Positions 1-15,400 are shown, counted from the first letter of the stretch. The stretch is 64,000 nucleotides of DNA from Ascaris suum (GCA_013433145.1 CM024187.1:19953826-20017825), one strand, 5' to 3'. Translations and numbers: made by a program. Notes: generated by a model from the letters alone, not told the origin.

Positions 1-342
1 TGAGTGATCTTTTTTGTGAGATTTGATCACTCATTGAGGCTCATCGGGTATAATTGTGCACAACAACGATGTGGTCTGCTCTTTTCAGCGATGTTAAAGC
101 ACTTTTCATCGTCATGAAGCATTTTAAAGATTAGCATGATGACAAAAGAAGCACGTTATTTCTCTTTTTCCGTGTATTCGTGCTTCCGTTCTTAATGTTC
201 CACTCGCTATAGTCCGTTCGAGAATTGCATAGCTTCCGTTCTCTTTGTTATCAGAGCATATAGATGTTATTATAGCGTGAGTAGTGAATTGTTTTTACAG
301 TAATAAAATCTTCGTTTGTGTTTGTTTATCGGCTGTCTTCAG
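1..342 (+). other. intron or upstream sequence before the first visible ppfr-1 exon
   Basis: No coding segment was found here. The stretch ends in a pyrimidine-rich acceptor (CTGTCTTCAG, 333-342) leading into the first visible exon of the PP4 regulatory subunit gene. The protein is already about 70 residues in at that point by comparison with human PPP4R1, so the start codon and promoter lie to the left of the window. Confidence 0.6.
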
Positions 343-458
343 AGAGGTGGCAGTTAGAAGTGTTGCGAAGACAATGCATACGTTAGACCCTGATAGCGAT
401 CGACGCCGTTTGGAGCGCTTGATGAGGGCGGTTGAGAGCATTTTCGAGAGGGACGATG
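343..458 (+). CDS. ppfr-1: ppfr-1 exon (first visible), HEAT repeat
   Basis: The translation includes EVAVRSVAKTMHTL and RLERLMRAVESIFERDD, matching the human stretch that begins at NRQMVARSLLDTL. The acceptor is TCTTCAG and the donor GTATGT. The exon ends after the first base of an Asp codon, which the next exon completes. Confidence 0.85.
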
Positions 459-3400
459 GTATGTCAGTTTTGCGTTTGTTCTTGCTCTCGTACTTTTACT
501 TTTGCTCTCCAGCTGAGTGGGAAACGAGCTTCAATAGTTGCAGTGATGTGCGCTTTCATGCATCGATTTAAGCTCATTATTATCCCTTCTGATCATATGG
601 ATTCTTCGCATCTCTGCTTTTTCTCCACGGTGGCCCTTTCATTGTTTGAATCTGCCATTTACGAGGTGAAACGTTTCATGATCCCATGGAGAGAACAGTG
701 ACAATGATTTCTTAATAGTTGAACAGGAAAATGTCTTTATGGTTAGAACCGGTATAAAGAGTTTTCCTCTTCCATATCGTAGTATCATCGTTAAACATGT
801 TCTTTTCGCTGTTTAATTTGCACTTGCATATTCGTTCGAAAAGAAGAACCTTCGAAAAAGGGGTTTGATGAGTAGGGAAGGTGAATTATCCACGTCTAGT
901 TCCTATTAGAAAGGGAGATCTCGGTTATGATTGCATAAAGTGCGCAACGCCGTTTAATGATTAAATTCATCTTTTAGTGTAGAATTTGAGAACTTAGCAT
1001 GCCGTTTAGATCGGTTGATGACGCTTTGGTACTTGTTGAAATTGCGGTAGAGGGATGTATGAACAAATAAAACCTTCGTGATGTCTTGAATCATTTTTCA
1101 CTTGTCATCCTTTTTGTTCCATATGTACTGTATTATATATAGAGGTGTTTTTCACTTGCTGCAGGTGGTTCAGCGTTTTCACTCGCTGCATTAACTTCGT
1201 AACGGATGCTTTTCTTAGCTGCAAATGCTAACGTAAATCCGTTAAAATAAATAAAAGTACTCACGAATTGGGAAAATGTTGATGATGTTTTTATCGCATT
1301 TGTTTTTTTTCTTTTTTTTTTTTTTTTTTGGTTTATTTTTCTATGATATCGGTTGATAGACCACTGATGATTGTTAGGTTTGTCAGATATTTATAGGGAG
1401 AAGGATACGAATCTTCTGTTCTCATGCACTTTATTTCGACTTAAGACGTTCTTTTTTTTAATGTACACTAGTAGATTTGTTTCCCAGTTTTCTTGACAGA
1501 GTACGATGCAGTGAAGGTATCGTTTTTCATTGGTTTATGATTTTTTTCTGCAGTACACATAAAACTGTGTGGCAAATGCTTTGAAAGAACCACAGCAGAA
1601 TGGAACATTGGTTGACGTCATTGCTTTCATTGCCGGCTGATACTACTGTTTAGGTTATATAGGTGGACGAAAGTATGTTCAGCTTACACGGCTGTAACAA
1701 TTCTATAGACTATCCACTAAAACAAAACTCGTAAATAAATAATAAGATGTATTGTTGATTTCAACGCAGAAATAAAGTTTTGAGTGGCTGTGCATTATTG
1801 CACCGTCGAGCTCGGTTTGGGTATAGTGATCGGTGTTGCACCACCCGTGCAGTGCTTTTTGCAGACTCGCAAATTCGGTGCATTATGCTTGAACAAATAC
1901 CAGCAATTTACTTGGATTTCTCGAATTCGGATGCAGTGAGTGCACGGATCCACGAAGTTTTCTCCTGCGTTATAGTCGACTGCATAGTTCATTTTTCCGA
2001 TCAGGTAATATACATCATTGTTGTTCTATATTGTCATATTTTGTCTTGTCGTTGAAAGCGGTAGGTGAAACAGAAATAAATGATACATGATTTCGGTATT
2101 ATGATGGTAGTATCATATTGGCTCATCATTATTTAGTAATAAAGTACAAAAATTAAATAACTCGACGACCCTTAAATGATATGCATTCTGGTTATAAAAC
2201 TTTTTCTTACCTTCTTTCTTCCCGGTCTTTTCTCACCCGTCCGTTCCTTCGTTTCCCATCGCCTTCATTCATCTTTCGCCTTCTGTAGCTCTGTTCTCCA
2301 GCCTCGCATTAGGTTTATGCTGGAATAGTTTCTCCTATGCGTAAACTTCTCCATTGTTGTTTATAGGTAGATTGGTGTCGTGTGCTTTGATTTCTTCCAT
2401 TTGCAACTGTTCTTCAGGATATTTACTGATTCATTGGAGTAGTTTTTCCTCAATCATTAAATCGTGGTAGACAGCTTGGAACGCTTTTCACTGTGAATTC
2501 TCTTCGGGAAGTTCACAGATCTTATTTATATTCCAAGACTAAGGGGTGTTGCAAATTTCTCAATAAATTTCTTGATTGTGGTGTCCTCTCTTTACCTAGA
2601 GCCCTCTTCATTCACACACCCGCAGTGGGAGACAAATGCGATGGCTGTCTATGATGCGCTCTTAGCTCCTCGCCCTCTCTCTTTCGCAAGAAGGTAATTG
2701 TTTAAAAGTAATGTTTAGGTCTGGCTGTCACAGTTCAACAGTAGTTTTCGTATTATTGGTTTCTAAAATTCTTTCCGTCCCTGGATTTTCTCATCATTTA
2801 CAAATTTCTTAAAACTGAACTCTAAAAATGCATTATCCCACTGGTTTGCTGGGAGGTTAGAAATTCTATGGAAAGATTCAATGCCTTAGCGCTTGGGCCT
2901 GTAATAAATCAGTGTAGTGTTTAATTACTTGTATTGTGTCAGTTTGTGGAAATTTAGTAATAAAGTCTAGTGGAATTGAATTTCTACAAAGTGGAGAGTT
3001 CGGTGGTTATTAGTGCTGTTAAAGTTTATTCGTCTGGTGAGGTAGTTGCTGTAGTTTTAGCGAGTGTAAATATTTGTGATGATAACATTTTATAAAGGCG
3101 CAGCTCGGAGAGCTGATTCGCTCTAAGAGGGTGGAGTTCGAGCACATGAAAATTTCCGTAGAAACTGAACGTGTTTAAAATTTTTAGTTAATTTCGCTCT
3201 GACACTTTTTCTTTATATGCACAGTCGACCTAGTTGCAATCAGATCGAATTCAGCGATCATGGAGTCATAATTTGTAAGGATTTGTGCTTGCAGAGGCTC
3301 ATTCATCAAATGCTGGCCATTCGGGTCACTGTAGAGCATTTGAGGTCTAGTTGATTTCATGAAATATCTCATCTTCTGTGGGTCTAACTTTTTTTCTTTC

Positions 3401-6400
3401 CATACTTTCCCTCGTTGCGCGTTCTTCCTTTGTCTTCCCAACAGTCTCGTCTTGGCCGTTATTTTAGACTTCCCAGGAGATGGTGGTGCCGGGTGAAACT
3501 AAAAGGATGGGGAATTTGGGCATGTTTTAATAGCTTCTAATTGAAGTTGAATTTTTTTGAAGTATACAGCTTTGAGCGCGGTTTGCCTCATTCTGTTATG
3601 TGCTACTGGGGACGAGCATTGCGAGCTCATCCATGCTCTACTTAATATCATCTGCTTCACATTTCCTGTGAAAACTCAGCTACCGCCACTATTAATCTTG
3701 GTTGAAGTTCACATGTGACGTTAACGTTGCATTATGTTGAGACAGTGTTTAATGTTTGATATGCGATTTCCTCTCGAATATAGTTGAGGATTATCTTTTT
3801 TACTCCGATAGAATTCGCCGAATTGCCGGATGTTTTTCAATAAGAATTGATAAAGCAACTCACATCATGCTTGTATTATTCGGCAAAGCTCAATTTTTGA
3901 CCAGTAAGTACTCAAAAATCTATTATTGAGTGTTTTAACTTTTGATCTCTCCACTTGCATCGGCTGCCGATGTTTGACGTTTTTTGAACGTTTCTTACCA
4001 CTTCGTTATGAAGAGAGTTTCCGCTCGGTTTGCAATTCTTAGCCCTCCGAGAGATTCTAGCTGCAGAGTGCAATGTTTCCGTGTTCTCTTTCTAGTGAGT
4101 GTAATTTCCATAGCGATGCTGCTTTGTATGAGGTGACGTTTTCCCATTGAATGGGCTCATGAGTCAGCAGTTATGCTATGCAATGCCGGAAGTTTTCTTC
4201 AGCAAAACCAAAGGCGTTTTCGCGGTACGACATTCTCACGTCGCAGTTTTCTAGCTATGCAGTTTGATACTGCGATGTTTCGGTCGTTGAGTAGTTTAAC
4301 AGTGGAGTCCTTTGGGGCCGAGGCACTTTCATACTGAAACGTTTTGGTACTAGGGCACTTCGAACCTGACAAAATTTTACATCTTAGCCTTTTTTACGCC
4401 GGGACAGTTCTGCGCGGCCACTTGGTGCACGAGTGGTTATAATGAAGCTGGCAGATATAGTGCAATAAACTCATGAGTATCGTTCGACATCATAAGTGAA
4501 TTTACGCGTTCGATGTTTCAAAAATTTCTTCATGTGTATTTCGTCCACGGTTTTCTAAGTTTCTTTTAAAAAAAGCATTGCCTGCCTCATTCATATGTTA
4601 GCGTTCAGCAAGGTAACGGCCATGCCAATCAAGCACAACGTTTTTTTGGCTGCGCTTTGTTGTGGCCATCACGGCGATACCCGGTAGGATGCGATCTTCA
4701 TTTTTGTAGACTAACTGCCCCCTAACATTTGATATTCAAGCGATGGAGAGCTATTGGCCTTTACCTGAAGAATAGATACCTTCTCTGTCGTGTGCCGTTG
4801 TAGTGGGCAGGATAGAGCTCAGCTAAAATGTGAAATATCTATATTATGTTTGGCCGGCATAGCGACGACCTTGTGGACCACTGAAATATAAACGAAGTTG
4901 AGGTCATTTTTAAAGAAGAGCTTAGAAAAAGCCTGAAAAGTCACCATTTGCGGGCATCTTCCCAAATAGAACGTCATGTTCCTGTTTATTTACTTGCTTT
5001 TGAAGTCAATTTGGTTGAATACGTCTTGTCTTTCCGTTCTTGAGTGATATGCTTTAATAGAGGTATCGACAAGATGAACGAAAGCCTTTTTAGTTGTAAA
5101 TCGATTTCAGACCAGCATTTCTCATTTCGATATGCAATTTAACTTACACCTCGAGAAACCAACGCAGAGTGCCCGCACCTTGCAATGTGTGCATTTAGGA
5201 AGGAGGTGCTTGCCCCCCTGTGACCGATTATGCTGACATAGAAGCGTATCAGCATCAAATTACGTCGGGCTTAAGGGCTTTCTGATGCAAAATCGGTAAC
5301 GACGATATTTCGTGGGTTGCTAATGAAGTTTGAGGAAACCGGGTTGGTTGTGTGAGAATACGGTAGTCTTCCATTGGGCGACACAGCTCATCTAACCTGT
5401 AAACACTTTGAAAGAAGAATTTGTATTGTTTCAGCAGGAAGCGGGAAAATGCTGAGTATTTCATTTCTTTATGGGAAGAGTCAAAGACTTTCGACCGTGC
5501 GCGAATGGTTTTCGTGGAAATCCTTACTCTTTGGGGAGTAGATATGAAGTTCGTTTTTTGTCCTTCATGGTTATTAGATTCGCTTAGAATCCGTCCACCG
5601 TGACGACGATGCGAGCGTGGCTTTTATTGTTATTGTGATCCTTAAAGTTACCTTGTATTACTTTTGTGTAAGGACTCAGATGTCAAATATAAATTGGCTA
5701 GCATCCGATTATCGGATTTGCAGGTCAAGTTTCCTGATCAGTGTGCAAAAACTTTGAACGTTTGACTGTCTTCTATTACTTAGTAATTAAAGGTCGGCAG
5801 TCGAACGGTTGAGGTTGCATTCTTTCGGAATGCGGAGTGATGCGCGGTTAGAGTGAGCGGCAGTTGCAAAATGCACTGTGCTTATATTTCACAACGGATG
5901 ATTGTTTTTTCTCATCGTGGCTTCAGACGTTTCGTGTAATTACCAACTCGCTTTTTGCAGCGGTGAAGAACATCGATTACCATTGTTCTGTCCCCTCAAG
6001 GGACCACCCAAGTAGTTCCCCTCATCCCCCATCCCCATGGTAGAGGTCATTTCACGTGCTTATCGTTTGTGATTCATAGCCGCAACGTTCTCCATCGTCT
6101 GTGTGCGCTATTGCACAAAGACGAAACCTAAGTGGAGTTGAGCACGCGCGCCAATGGTAGCTATATTAAAGATACTGTACAGAGCATAAGCACGGCTGCT
6201 TTGTTTTGCGATTGCCATTTTGGAGATGAATATATGTTGAGCGTAGTTTCGTTGTCACTGCTGCATGAACTCTGTCCCACTCTTTCCTGCAATCGAAGTT
6301 TTTTGGCATAAGAACGATAAAAGACTGGAGGATGGGGATGGGTTGAACGGAAAGTGAGAGACGGCGATTTGCACTGTGGGGGAGGGGACAGTTGTTGCAA

Positions 6401-9400
6401 AGAATCTACCAGCGAACCCAAAAAATGCCGTCTACTGAATTCTTGAAATAAAAAACACTATAGAAAAAATTCATTCCACTATAAAACCTCAGATAAACAG
6501 ACCAAGCAATGATGAATCGCATGAAAGTGAAAAAAAAACCATGAAAAAAAGGCGTTTGGCATCTGATTCCTATCGTCATCACAGGGTTTTTGTTTCTCCT
6601 GTGTATTGTGATGTTCATATTTCGTTCAAAACTGCCACCATTGGCCCACGAACGCGATAACAGTCAGTTTTATTTTATGCCAATCTACGGCCCAGTCTCT
6701 AGTTTAGCTTTTTTCCACGTCATATTTCCAGGAGTTTCGGCGACTCGATCTCTGGCAAAATCTTCCCTCAAAATGTCCATGTCTCTTCCCAGTTTTGTGA
6801 GAAAGGATATATCTCAACTTCTTTCATCATAAAACTTCACCAGCGACTTGTTTTCACATATCTCAAACGTTATGCAATGGCATAGAATAAGGCCAAAATT
6901 TGGGACGACGCTCCCTTTCCCCTCTTTATTATGATGTTTTGAGGTCCACCATTTCATACTTTATCCACTGTGCTGAGCACAACCTTCCTTCACTCTGTAA
7001 TAGCTGCGGCAGCTCTCTTTCTTTTCGTTAGCAATCGAAGATCCGGTTTATCGAGGTTTCTATTTTTTTATTGTGCATTTCATTCTCTTCCGCTCGCAAC
7101 AAAAGTGAACATTCTGTGAAATGTTTTTGAGCACTTTTTAAAACGTTTTATTTTTTGTTGCTATTGAAAACTTTTAAAATTGTTCTCTCAGCAATTGTTT
7201 TCTTTCATCGTTCGTCTTTCATTTAATGTTTATTCGTTTTCTCTTTATGTCATGCAATTTATCGGAGCTCTCTCTCGCTTCTTCCGCTCAACTTCATCTC
7301 TATGTTTATAATTGCGAGTTAATTTACAAGGTACTCGTATCGTTTAGTTCATATTATGAGGTTATTTACATTTTGCTATGGGAGGTATAGAAGGATTTTG
7401 GAGAGGAAATTGAACTGGGATCGTCTCATTGTTAAGATATAGCTTTAGGATCCCAGAATCGGTCAGAGTTGTTAGCAGTAAGAGTTTGTGTCGATCTGAG
7501 ATAATTATCTTGCGATGGAGCTGTAGCATCTTTCGAATGCGAATGTTATGTAATTGGCGAAGGAGTTAAATCTATCGAGGTTGGTTGGTTTTGACAGTGG
7601 AGCAGGATCTGTACAGACGTAAAGCAAATGCGAATTGGAAGATGAGCAGCTTTTTGTTGAATGTTGCGTCGCATGTGAGAAACGTTTGATGATAGGTATC
7701 GATAAGGATGCTCTATAGGATGTAAACATCCTTCGTATGGGTTCTGTAGTTCGAATATATCTTAAAATACGTGTTTAGACGACTTATACTCGTCTCCTCA
7801 CTGTTGCACATGCGGGGGGAGCAATTTTCGTTAAGAGAAGGAATCAATGGGAGTCAAACGGAGGGGGTGGAATCATCCAAAAAAGCAAAGAAGTAGTGAA
7901 AATATTTTGTGGGCGATCGCCCTAGGGGGCCCTCAAAATTCTTTGCTTTTTTAACGATGTTGCTACTAAGGATGAGAAATAATGGTAATCAGCCAAATTT
8001 CTCAAAAAAAGACAAATAAATAAATAAAATTAAATTAAAAATTAGCTACTATCGTAATCGAATTTTCAATTTTTGTACCGTGTTGGGTAAATCTTAGATG
8101 GAAGGGGTTTATAAAATTAGAGCTTTCGACCTGAAATTAAAAGTTGGAACTCCATCGATGCCATGAGTCAAGTATTGTTAGGATTGCTGAAATGATTTGC
8201 TTGCTCACCTTCTAGGCTTACAACAATCAGCTGTAAAGTTTCCATTTTTTGTCCCTTACTCCCACCCCTTCACTTCTAACTCCTAATCACCGTTCACATA
8301 TTGTTGTGTAAACGTTACTCATCTTATCACCTTGTCTATCTGTCTGTACTCTCATCGTTTCTGATGTTCATTCTCCAAAGATTAGGCGGTGAGGCCGCCT
8401 CGAATTTTTGGATAGTAAGTCGTACGCTAGTGTCATTGACTACTCGTAAGATGTTTTCTTTTTGCATTCGAATTGTTTGAAACGTTCGAGCATATATTCT
8501 TGCTCAATGCCTAGTCGTTTTTATTTACAAAATTCCAGCGAAAGTGTCTCTACGACGACTCGAAGTTTGCGCACAATTCCAGCTCAGCAATTCGATCTTT
8601 AACGCTCTTTACGCCTCTTATAGTCCTTATTTCATGCGTATTCCACAACTGGCAAAGCTTAAACTATACCGACCACATCTAACACAAAAATATCCGCATT
8701 TTAGTAGGACTTGAATTTCGCTTTTCTGATGTGTACCAACCGCTACGCGTTTATTTGCGCTATTTCAGGCAACTTTGATGGAGGCGCTGGAATTGTATAT
8801 TGAGCATGCGATGTGAAAGAATCCCTTCCTGACATAGAGATATGCTACTTTTTACGTGTTGCTGGGCTACTTTTCACGGCATTCCATTCATGGTCTTGAT
8901 TCGTTCGGAGATCCATAGTATTGAGAAACCGTCACAAGTTCCGGCACTATTTTTAAGAAGCCCCTATACCGTATACCAAATATTGCAATCATACGTGGAC
9001 TGCTTATAACCACCTCCCTTTACTGTTTGTGGCGAACATTTTAGCCGAGAAACTTGTGGTTTGACGTTTCATCTAAATGTTTTTGCTTAGAAATTACGGT
9101 GTCGCTCGAAGTCCTTCTGAAAATCACGAGAGCGGCGGCTGTGGGTGGACATGGAGGTTGGTGCTGCATTTTTTTTTTGGGGGGGGGGGGGGAGGTGTGA
9201 TCTCTCATAGTCGTGTAGTCTGTGTAATATTCTTTAATCTTCCTCTCTTGTTGACTTCAAAAATCAACGAATATGTCTCTGTTGTGATGCCCGATAGGGG
9301 TTGTAATGCGGAACTTCTATAGTATAAAGCTAACGCTGGCCACTCACTGCTCTGCAATCTGCTGCCTTCGTTGAGCTATGAGGGACGCCTATTACTCTGT

Positions 9401-12400
9401 TGGTTTTTTCTGCTGAAGTTCGTTTAGAAAGAAATTTTACCTAATCGATTCCCTGTGTTCGTTAGGGGCGATAGCCAGTTGCCATTTATGATCGTAAATG
9501 AAATTCGCCACCCCTATTCAACAATCGTATCTTCATGGTCAAGTGATAGTGCAACGATGGTCAAGAATGGTCTGCTCAAAGTCTGTGTCGGAATGTTGAA
9601 AGGTTTTCAAGGAAGTAACTGATTTGAATGACTGATGTGCAAGGGGAATGTGAGCATCGTAAAGGGTGACTGCCACCAGAATGTGCATCATTGGCGAGGT
9701 GGTTGTAGCGGTGCCGAGTGCGGCGCTTCCTGAAAACCGGGTGTCGCGTAGTGCCGGTTAGCAGCTGCATCAGCGCGGATATGCGTTTGCCGCATGCACT
9801 CGTGTTCGCGTTTTGGATGGCAGCCCGATTGCTTCCCTCTACCTCATTCTTCTATTTGCCCTTTGAGGTGCTCTCGTCGTCTGCGCCTCCGTGCACTACG
9901 AGTGTACGCATTTGCGACCCATAGCGACGCGCTTTGGTGATGCTGATCGTTCGTTGGTTCGTTTGTCCTGGCAAGTATTGCCGTTTGCGTATTCGTGAGC
10001 AAGCAAGGAAGCCACCTTTGTGGCGCAACTTGCAAAAAGTTGCGTCCTTGAAACAAACCGGGTTTCGCCTGCAACGTCGACCGTCGCCGTGGCCCTGTTC
10101 GATGGTTGTTCATCGGCGGACGGTGACGGTTGGTGTTGTCCCACCGTTGAGTCGTTCCACATTACTCGTTTCACTTAGCGACACTAAAGACTGCATGTGA
10201 GGCGTCGCGAATGCGGCACTATGTTCACTATTCGACAACAGAAGCATGTTGGCTGTGTGTAGATTCTTTGGTTTTGTGCGTGGGCGGACGCAGCTGCTCT
10301 CGATTTACGCAGTTCTACCCAAAAGCCTAAGCACACGTCACAATGCTTCTCACTCGGCGCACGCTGGTTGGCGCCACTCTTGGAACACTTTGAAAGCGAA
10401 CTGCACCGTTTGAGTGGCGTTGCCGCCGTATGGCTGTCTCCATCCTGATCCCATCAGACAACGCCGCAGTCTGCAATTATCCGATGAAAACATCCTTCTT
10501 TTTCTTTCATCATATAAATGTTCTTGATGCTGAGTATCGCAGTTGTTCAACTCGAGTTCCTGCTCAAGGGTATGCGCGATTGCTTTGAATTTGTTCTGTA
10601 TCGTGATACGTTCCAGAACTGAGAAAATGAGCATGCAATCTTTAAGAAAGCATAGTCATTTCTGCACTATTGAAAGGTCAGATTTTTTTTTCCGTTCATT
10701 CATGTGTGAGAAGAGAGAGAAGGGGGGGGGGGGGGGGGTGGAGGGGTTGAGTGGGTTACTTCTTTTCACGTTGTGATTTTTCCCCAGTTTCATACAGCAA
10801 ATTGTTTGGCAAACTCATTAGTTAAGTATTAGCCATCGAACATTCGAACCGCACACTGTACGGAAAAAACCGCATTTAGTATAGTAACAAGCAATCTCCT
10901 CTTGTGGTTACTTTTTAATTGATTCGGGGATTTTTTGACTTTTGTTATCAGACATCATATTTTCCTACCTGCATCAGTGATCATCGAAACTTAGTTGCAG
11001 TTAAAAAATTCTTTTCAATCTTCCGGCTTACAGGGTTTTAATACTGTTAATCTTTTCTTGCTGGAGAAGATCGTGCTTTTAGATATGTTGGTGAGGGGGC
11101 AGGATGGAGATATCTTTGTTGTTAAAACCGCATGCTTCTTTCCTCGTCGTAGACTTTATCTATGCAGGAATAAAACTCTTCTAATTCATGAGCGAATAGT
11201 CCAGTCTTTAAAGTTTTTTCATGCGATAGTACTGGAATGTTAGTTTGTGACGAAGATTTTGTTCTTCGGTGGGGCATTTCTTTGTGCAGTTATTCTTTAT
11301 TCATGCAGGTCTGCAGATATGGCGTAAATTGTTGCCAATTTCGTTGTCACTCAGTTGTTGCAATCTTCGTAGCAGGTGCTTTTAAGTTCTTAGGTGTTCA
11401 GATAATTTCACTCATTCTCTAAATGAATATGGCAGTTTAGAAAAGATTGCAGAGAAGTCATAATTTCATCCATAGAAAGAGATCATTGACTGGACTGTTT
11501 AAAATATTCTTTATTATTATCGAAAAGGCTATAGCGTGAATGTGTCGCAAAATATTATAATGATTTATTCGCTGTACAAAAAAAACGATAATTTATTTTT
11601 GCTTTTCTTCTCACTTTTCGGGTTGCTAAAATGTTTGTCACAGGAATAACGTTGTGGACAGCTGATTAGGTGAAGAGTGAATGAAGTGGAAAATGCAGCC
11701 AAATGAGCTGTAGTGAATTTCTTGAACACATCATAAATTGGCGCAATGTGTTTCCATGCTTAGCCCACGCCCGTAATGCAAGCAAGCTGTTGCGCCTTAC
11801 TATGACAAAGGGAGCTGTTAAAGTGAGCGAGAGGGAATTCGGAGGGAGAATGGATGAATGTTGATGTCATTAGAAAGAAGTTCATGAGCTGTCTTTTGTT
11901 TTCTGGAACGGAGAGTATAAGCCCCTAGACAATTTTATTTTAGTGGAGATAACTGTGAGTAGCTTGAGGAGATGATCTCCATTTCGTTTAAAAACAACCA
12001 GCGACCATGTGTGTTACCAAGAAATCTACCCCACACTTCTGTCCATCCTCCATTTCGTTTTCGACGAGGCGCTTAATTGTCTCAAAGTTGGTAGCATTAT
12101 GCGAGAAGGCAAGGTAGTTTTTGTTGAGCTGTTGTGAATGTATAAATCTGCATATGTGATGAATATTTCACTTGTTGCTCGTTAGTACTCGAATGGGGAT
12201 CGCATTTGTTTTCTTTATTATTAACGTTGAGGAAATACGAACTCATACAGCTTAGGTAGTACGATCTGTTTTCTAGTGGCAGTGTCAGGTGTCTTATTTT
12301 ACTGTGAGTGAATTATAAGTGAATTTTGAAATCCTCGTGCGAGTTGTACTAAATAAGCAAGCTTATAAGAGGAATATTCCCTCGATGGAAGTGACAGCAT

Positions 12401-15400
12401 ATTGTTATATCGCTGGTAAGCATGCGTGTCTTGTGTTGGTTCATTTCTGTTGAGATCGTGTATTTGGTTGTTGTGTTGGAGAAATGCTTTAGCTGAAGCA
12501 ATTTAAGCTTGCGCTTTAATTTATAAGCACAACGCTTATGCTGGCATTTTTGTGGCATTGTTCCATCTTTGCATTCAATGTAGGTTATTTATTGTGAAGT
12601 TTTCTGCGTTTCTAAGTCGAGCGTTTTTTTTTTCCGTTCTGATGAATTTGGCGATATTTGATGAACTTAAAACTTCCTCACTGTCATTTTGGGTGTTGGA
12701 TTATTTAAGCGTTTTCTCGTGAGGGAAGATTTTTTTTTTTGAGGGAAGATTTTGCCAGAGATCGAGTCGCCGAAACTCCACGAGGAAATCATTCTGCTCG
12801 ATGCATCATTATGGACTTGCTGTTTAACGATCTGATGCAACTTCCTGATTAATGGCTGTTTTCATCTAGAGTTCGATAAGTAAACGGTAAAGTAGAGTAA
12901 GAGAGCAAAAGAAATGGTAGGGATTAGTTATTAGTTATTCTGGTGAAACATCCCGATAACTGTCACGCGTTTACGGATATATAAATTATTGTTTGTTGGA
13001 TGCAATAGGTGGTCTTTGCCGCATGAACAATGCTGTTTATGTCCTCGTGGAATGGCTTCGAATTGTTTCACTGTGCATTTTTTTTTTTTTTGGCATTCAG
13101 AAAAGTTTGTTTCCCTGTTTCCCTCAAAAAGAATCATCTTGTTCAGTGAGCAAGCGGAACTCTTCGAGGTGCTTCTTCCCTTCAAAATAGATGTGTCTGT
13201 TGGTTTTTCCCCATACGTTATTACAATAAAAGAAGCTTGCCCATATTGTGCTTGTTTTGCAGCTTTTTATTTCAGTGAACTTATTTTTTATTTCGAACTT
13301 TTGGATTACTTTCATATTTTCATACGTCGGACAGACTTCAATAGAATTTCACTGCTTGATTTTCTTGTCTTTTTAAATGCGCATTTGCATAGCTTTCGAA
13401 AGAATGCTATCAGCTGACATCCAGCTATATACTCAAAAGCGTCTGTGTGTTCGTCCGTATCTTTCACCTTCCTGCTGCGATCACTAGCAGTTTCTAAGTA
13501 AATGGTCGTAATGAGAGATTACCACGAGCAACGCTTCGTTATGCGTTTCTTTGTGCCTTTGACACCGTTGTTTCTGTAGGTACAACTACTCCACCAATCT
13601 CCATCTCGTTGAAAGCATTAGCGCATGTTCTTCCGCAACCCAGCTCGTTTGCTTTTGTTTGTTGTTTTCTTTGGATGGTATTTACATTTCTGAAGTGGGG
13701 CGACAAACAGTTAAAATTTGATGCATTCTAGTATTTTACGTTAAGGTAGTGATGTGCATTATCTATATAATACAGAAGATCGTAAGCTATTTTATATTCA
13801 GGAGATGATTGTGCTCATCTTTCTTAGCTGTCATTTTGTTGTGTTTGCAGTTTCCGATGCGAATTTCCACAATTACCTGCTATTCATTCCGCAGTAGTTT
13901 GTGAGATTAGCGTTTGCAATAAGGCGACCGGTATACTGAATGGAGAGGCGAGAGTAGTCACTGGTCCCCAATTATTAGAAAGAGGATTTTATTTATTTGA
14001 AGAGTCGGTATTTTAAAAGAGGATGGACCGAATTTTCACTTTTGAAGGTGAAATAGGGTCATTTTATGTCTCGGCTAGAGGTGTGAATCTCCTAAGAAGC
14101 AATAATCGAAGTAGAAAAAGTTCGTGAGAAGTATTAGATCTCCATTTCCCTTCTCGTCTGCACTTCTCTTCCCCCTTCCAGCTATCGTTTTCGATGCATT
14201 GGCGCTACGTATCTGATCGAACATGTGCTGATAACTAAGGTTTTCACTTATTTTCGCCGTGACTCGCAAAGATAATTTCATTTTTTATATACGGCATCAA
14301 TAGCAAATAAGGCTTGTCTTAGTTCGTCTTCCAGTACTATAATTTTACCCTGTTTCAAGGGGGCGATTTTCACCGATCTATACCCTTCTGTTGCTGTACA
14401 TAGTTTCCTGATCATTAATTTTTATTTCGTATTGCAACGATGAATCTGTCATCGCTGAGAAATATTCATCTCTCATTTTCATTGAACATGGAAGAAAAGC
14501 GGCAATTTTCACATTCTTTGGATGTGGTTTCCAGTTTCGCTCACTAACTTATAATAGCTTATAAATTTAATGTCATCAAACTTACGATGTTTAAATTTGC
14601 GCAGTTAAGAGAGAATAATAATTTTTGGCACAATATGAGAAATTCCTTTATTGTTTATGTTCTTTCTGTACAGACTGTTCGCATCTTTGTTGTTTATCGT
14701 TGCAGAAATGTCTCATTTTTTTCACTGCAAAGAGCGTAATCATATGGTGGATTTATGAGAAAAAGCTCAGAATCCATCACTGGCTGCGTTTTCTTATCTG
14801 AGTGCAAATATGTGGATGGCGTTGCATTCATTTATACTTTGCTCTTTAAAGGACAACATGTTGTGAATGAAGTATCATTGTAAATGAGATCTTTCTTTTA
14901 TTTAGCGGAAGCATTTTTTGAGTCGATTAAACACACTTGGCTTTGAGTATGAAACCTCCGAGACCGTGAAAGAGGAGAGAGGGGATTTATTGCCCCTCAA
15001 TGAATGTGAATCGTTTTCGCGCATGCGCTCGTTTTATTGCCATTGTTATTCGGCGTATCGCAGTCAACGTGCATATTGAGATTCTACTTAATGATGCATT
15101 CGTATTGCAGATGACTGCACTCGAGTTTATGCTTTATTTCACTCGTCTTTTCCCCCAGTGGAAATAGGTGTCTTTTCCGGTTGTATATTCATTGAAGACT
15201 TTGGAGCATGTTAGTGGTTGAATTTAGGCTCTTATTGCACGACACATTAGTCGTGATTTATATTTAGAGATTAGCGTTTCCTTAGTTATCCTATGCGCAG
15301 CAGTTTTTCAAGTCTCTTCTATATATGTTGTAAGATGTTCGTCAAAAGTTTGCTTATCACGAGAGTTGCATTAATAGAGGATGGGATGAGAAGGAAGGGG

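Noticed and set aside
3098..3145. tRNA-like sequence with a GGCGCAGCTCGG A-box and a GAGTTCGAGC B-box
   Set aside because: No paired anticodon or acceptor stem can be drawn; at best a degenerate tRNA-derived fragment.
12989..13417. 142-codon plus-strand frame, Phe-rich
   Set aside because: Composition is that of T-rich intron sequence (runs of Phe and Leu), with no motif or splice context.
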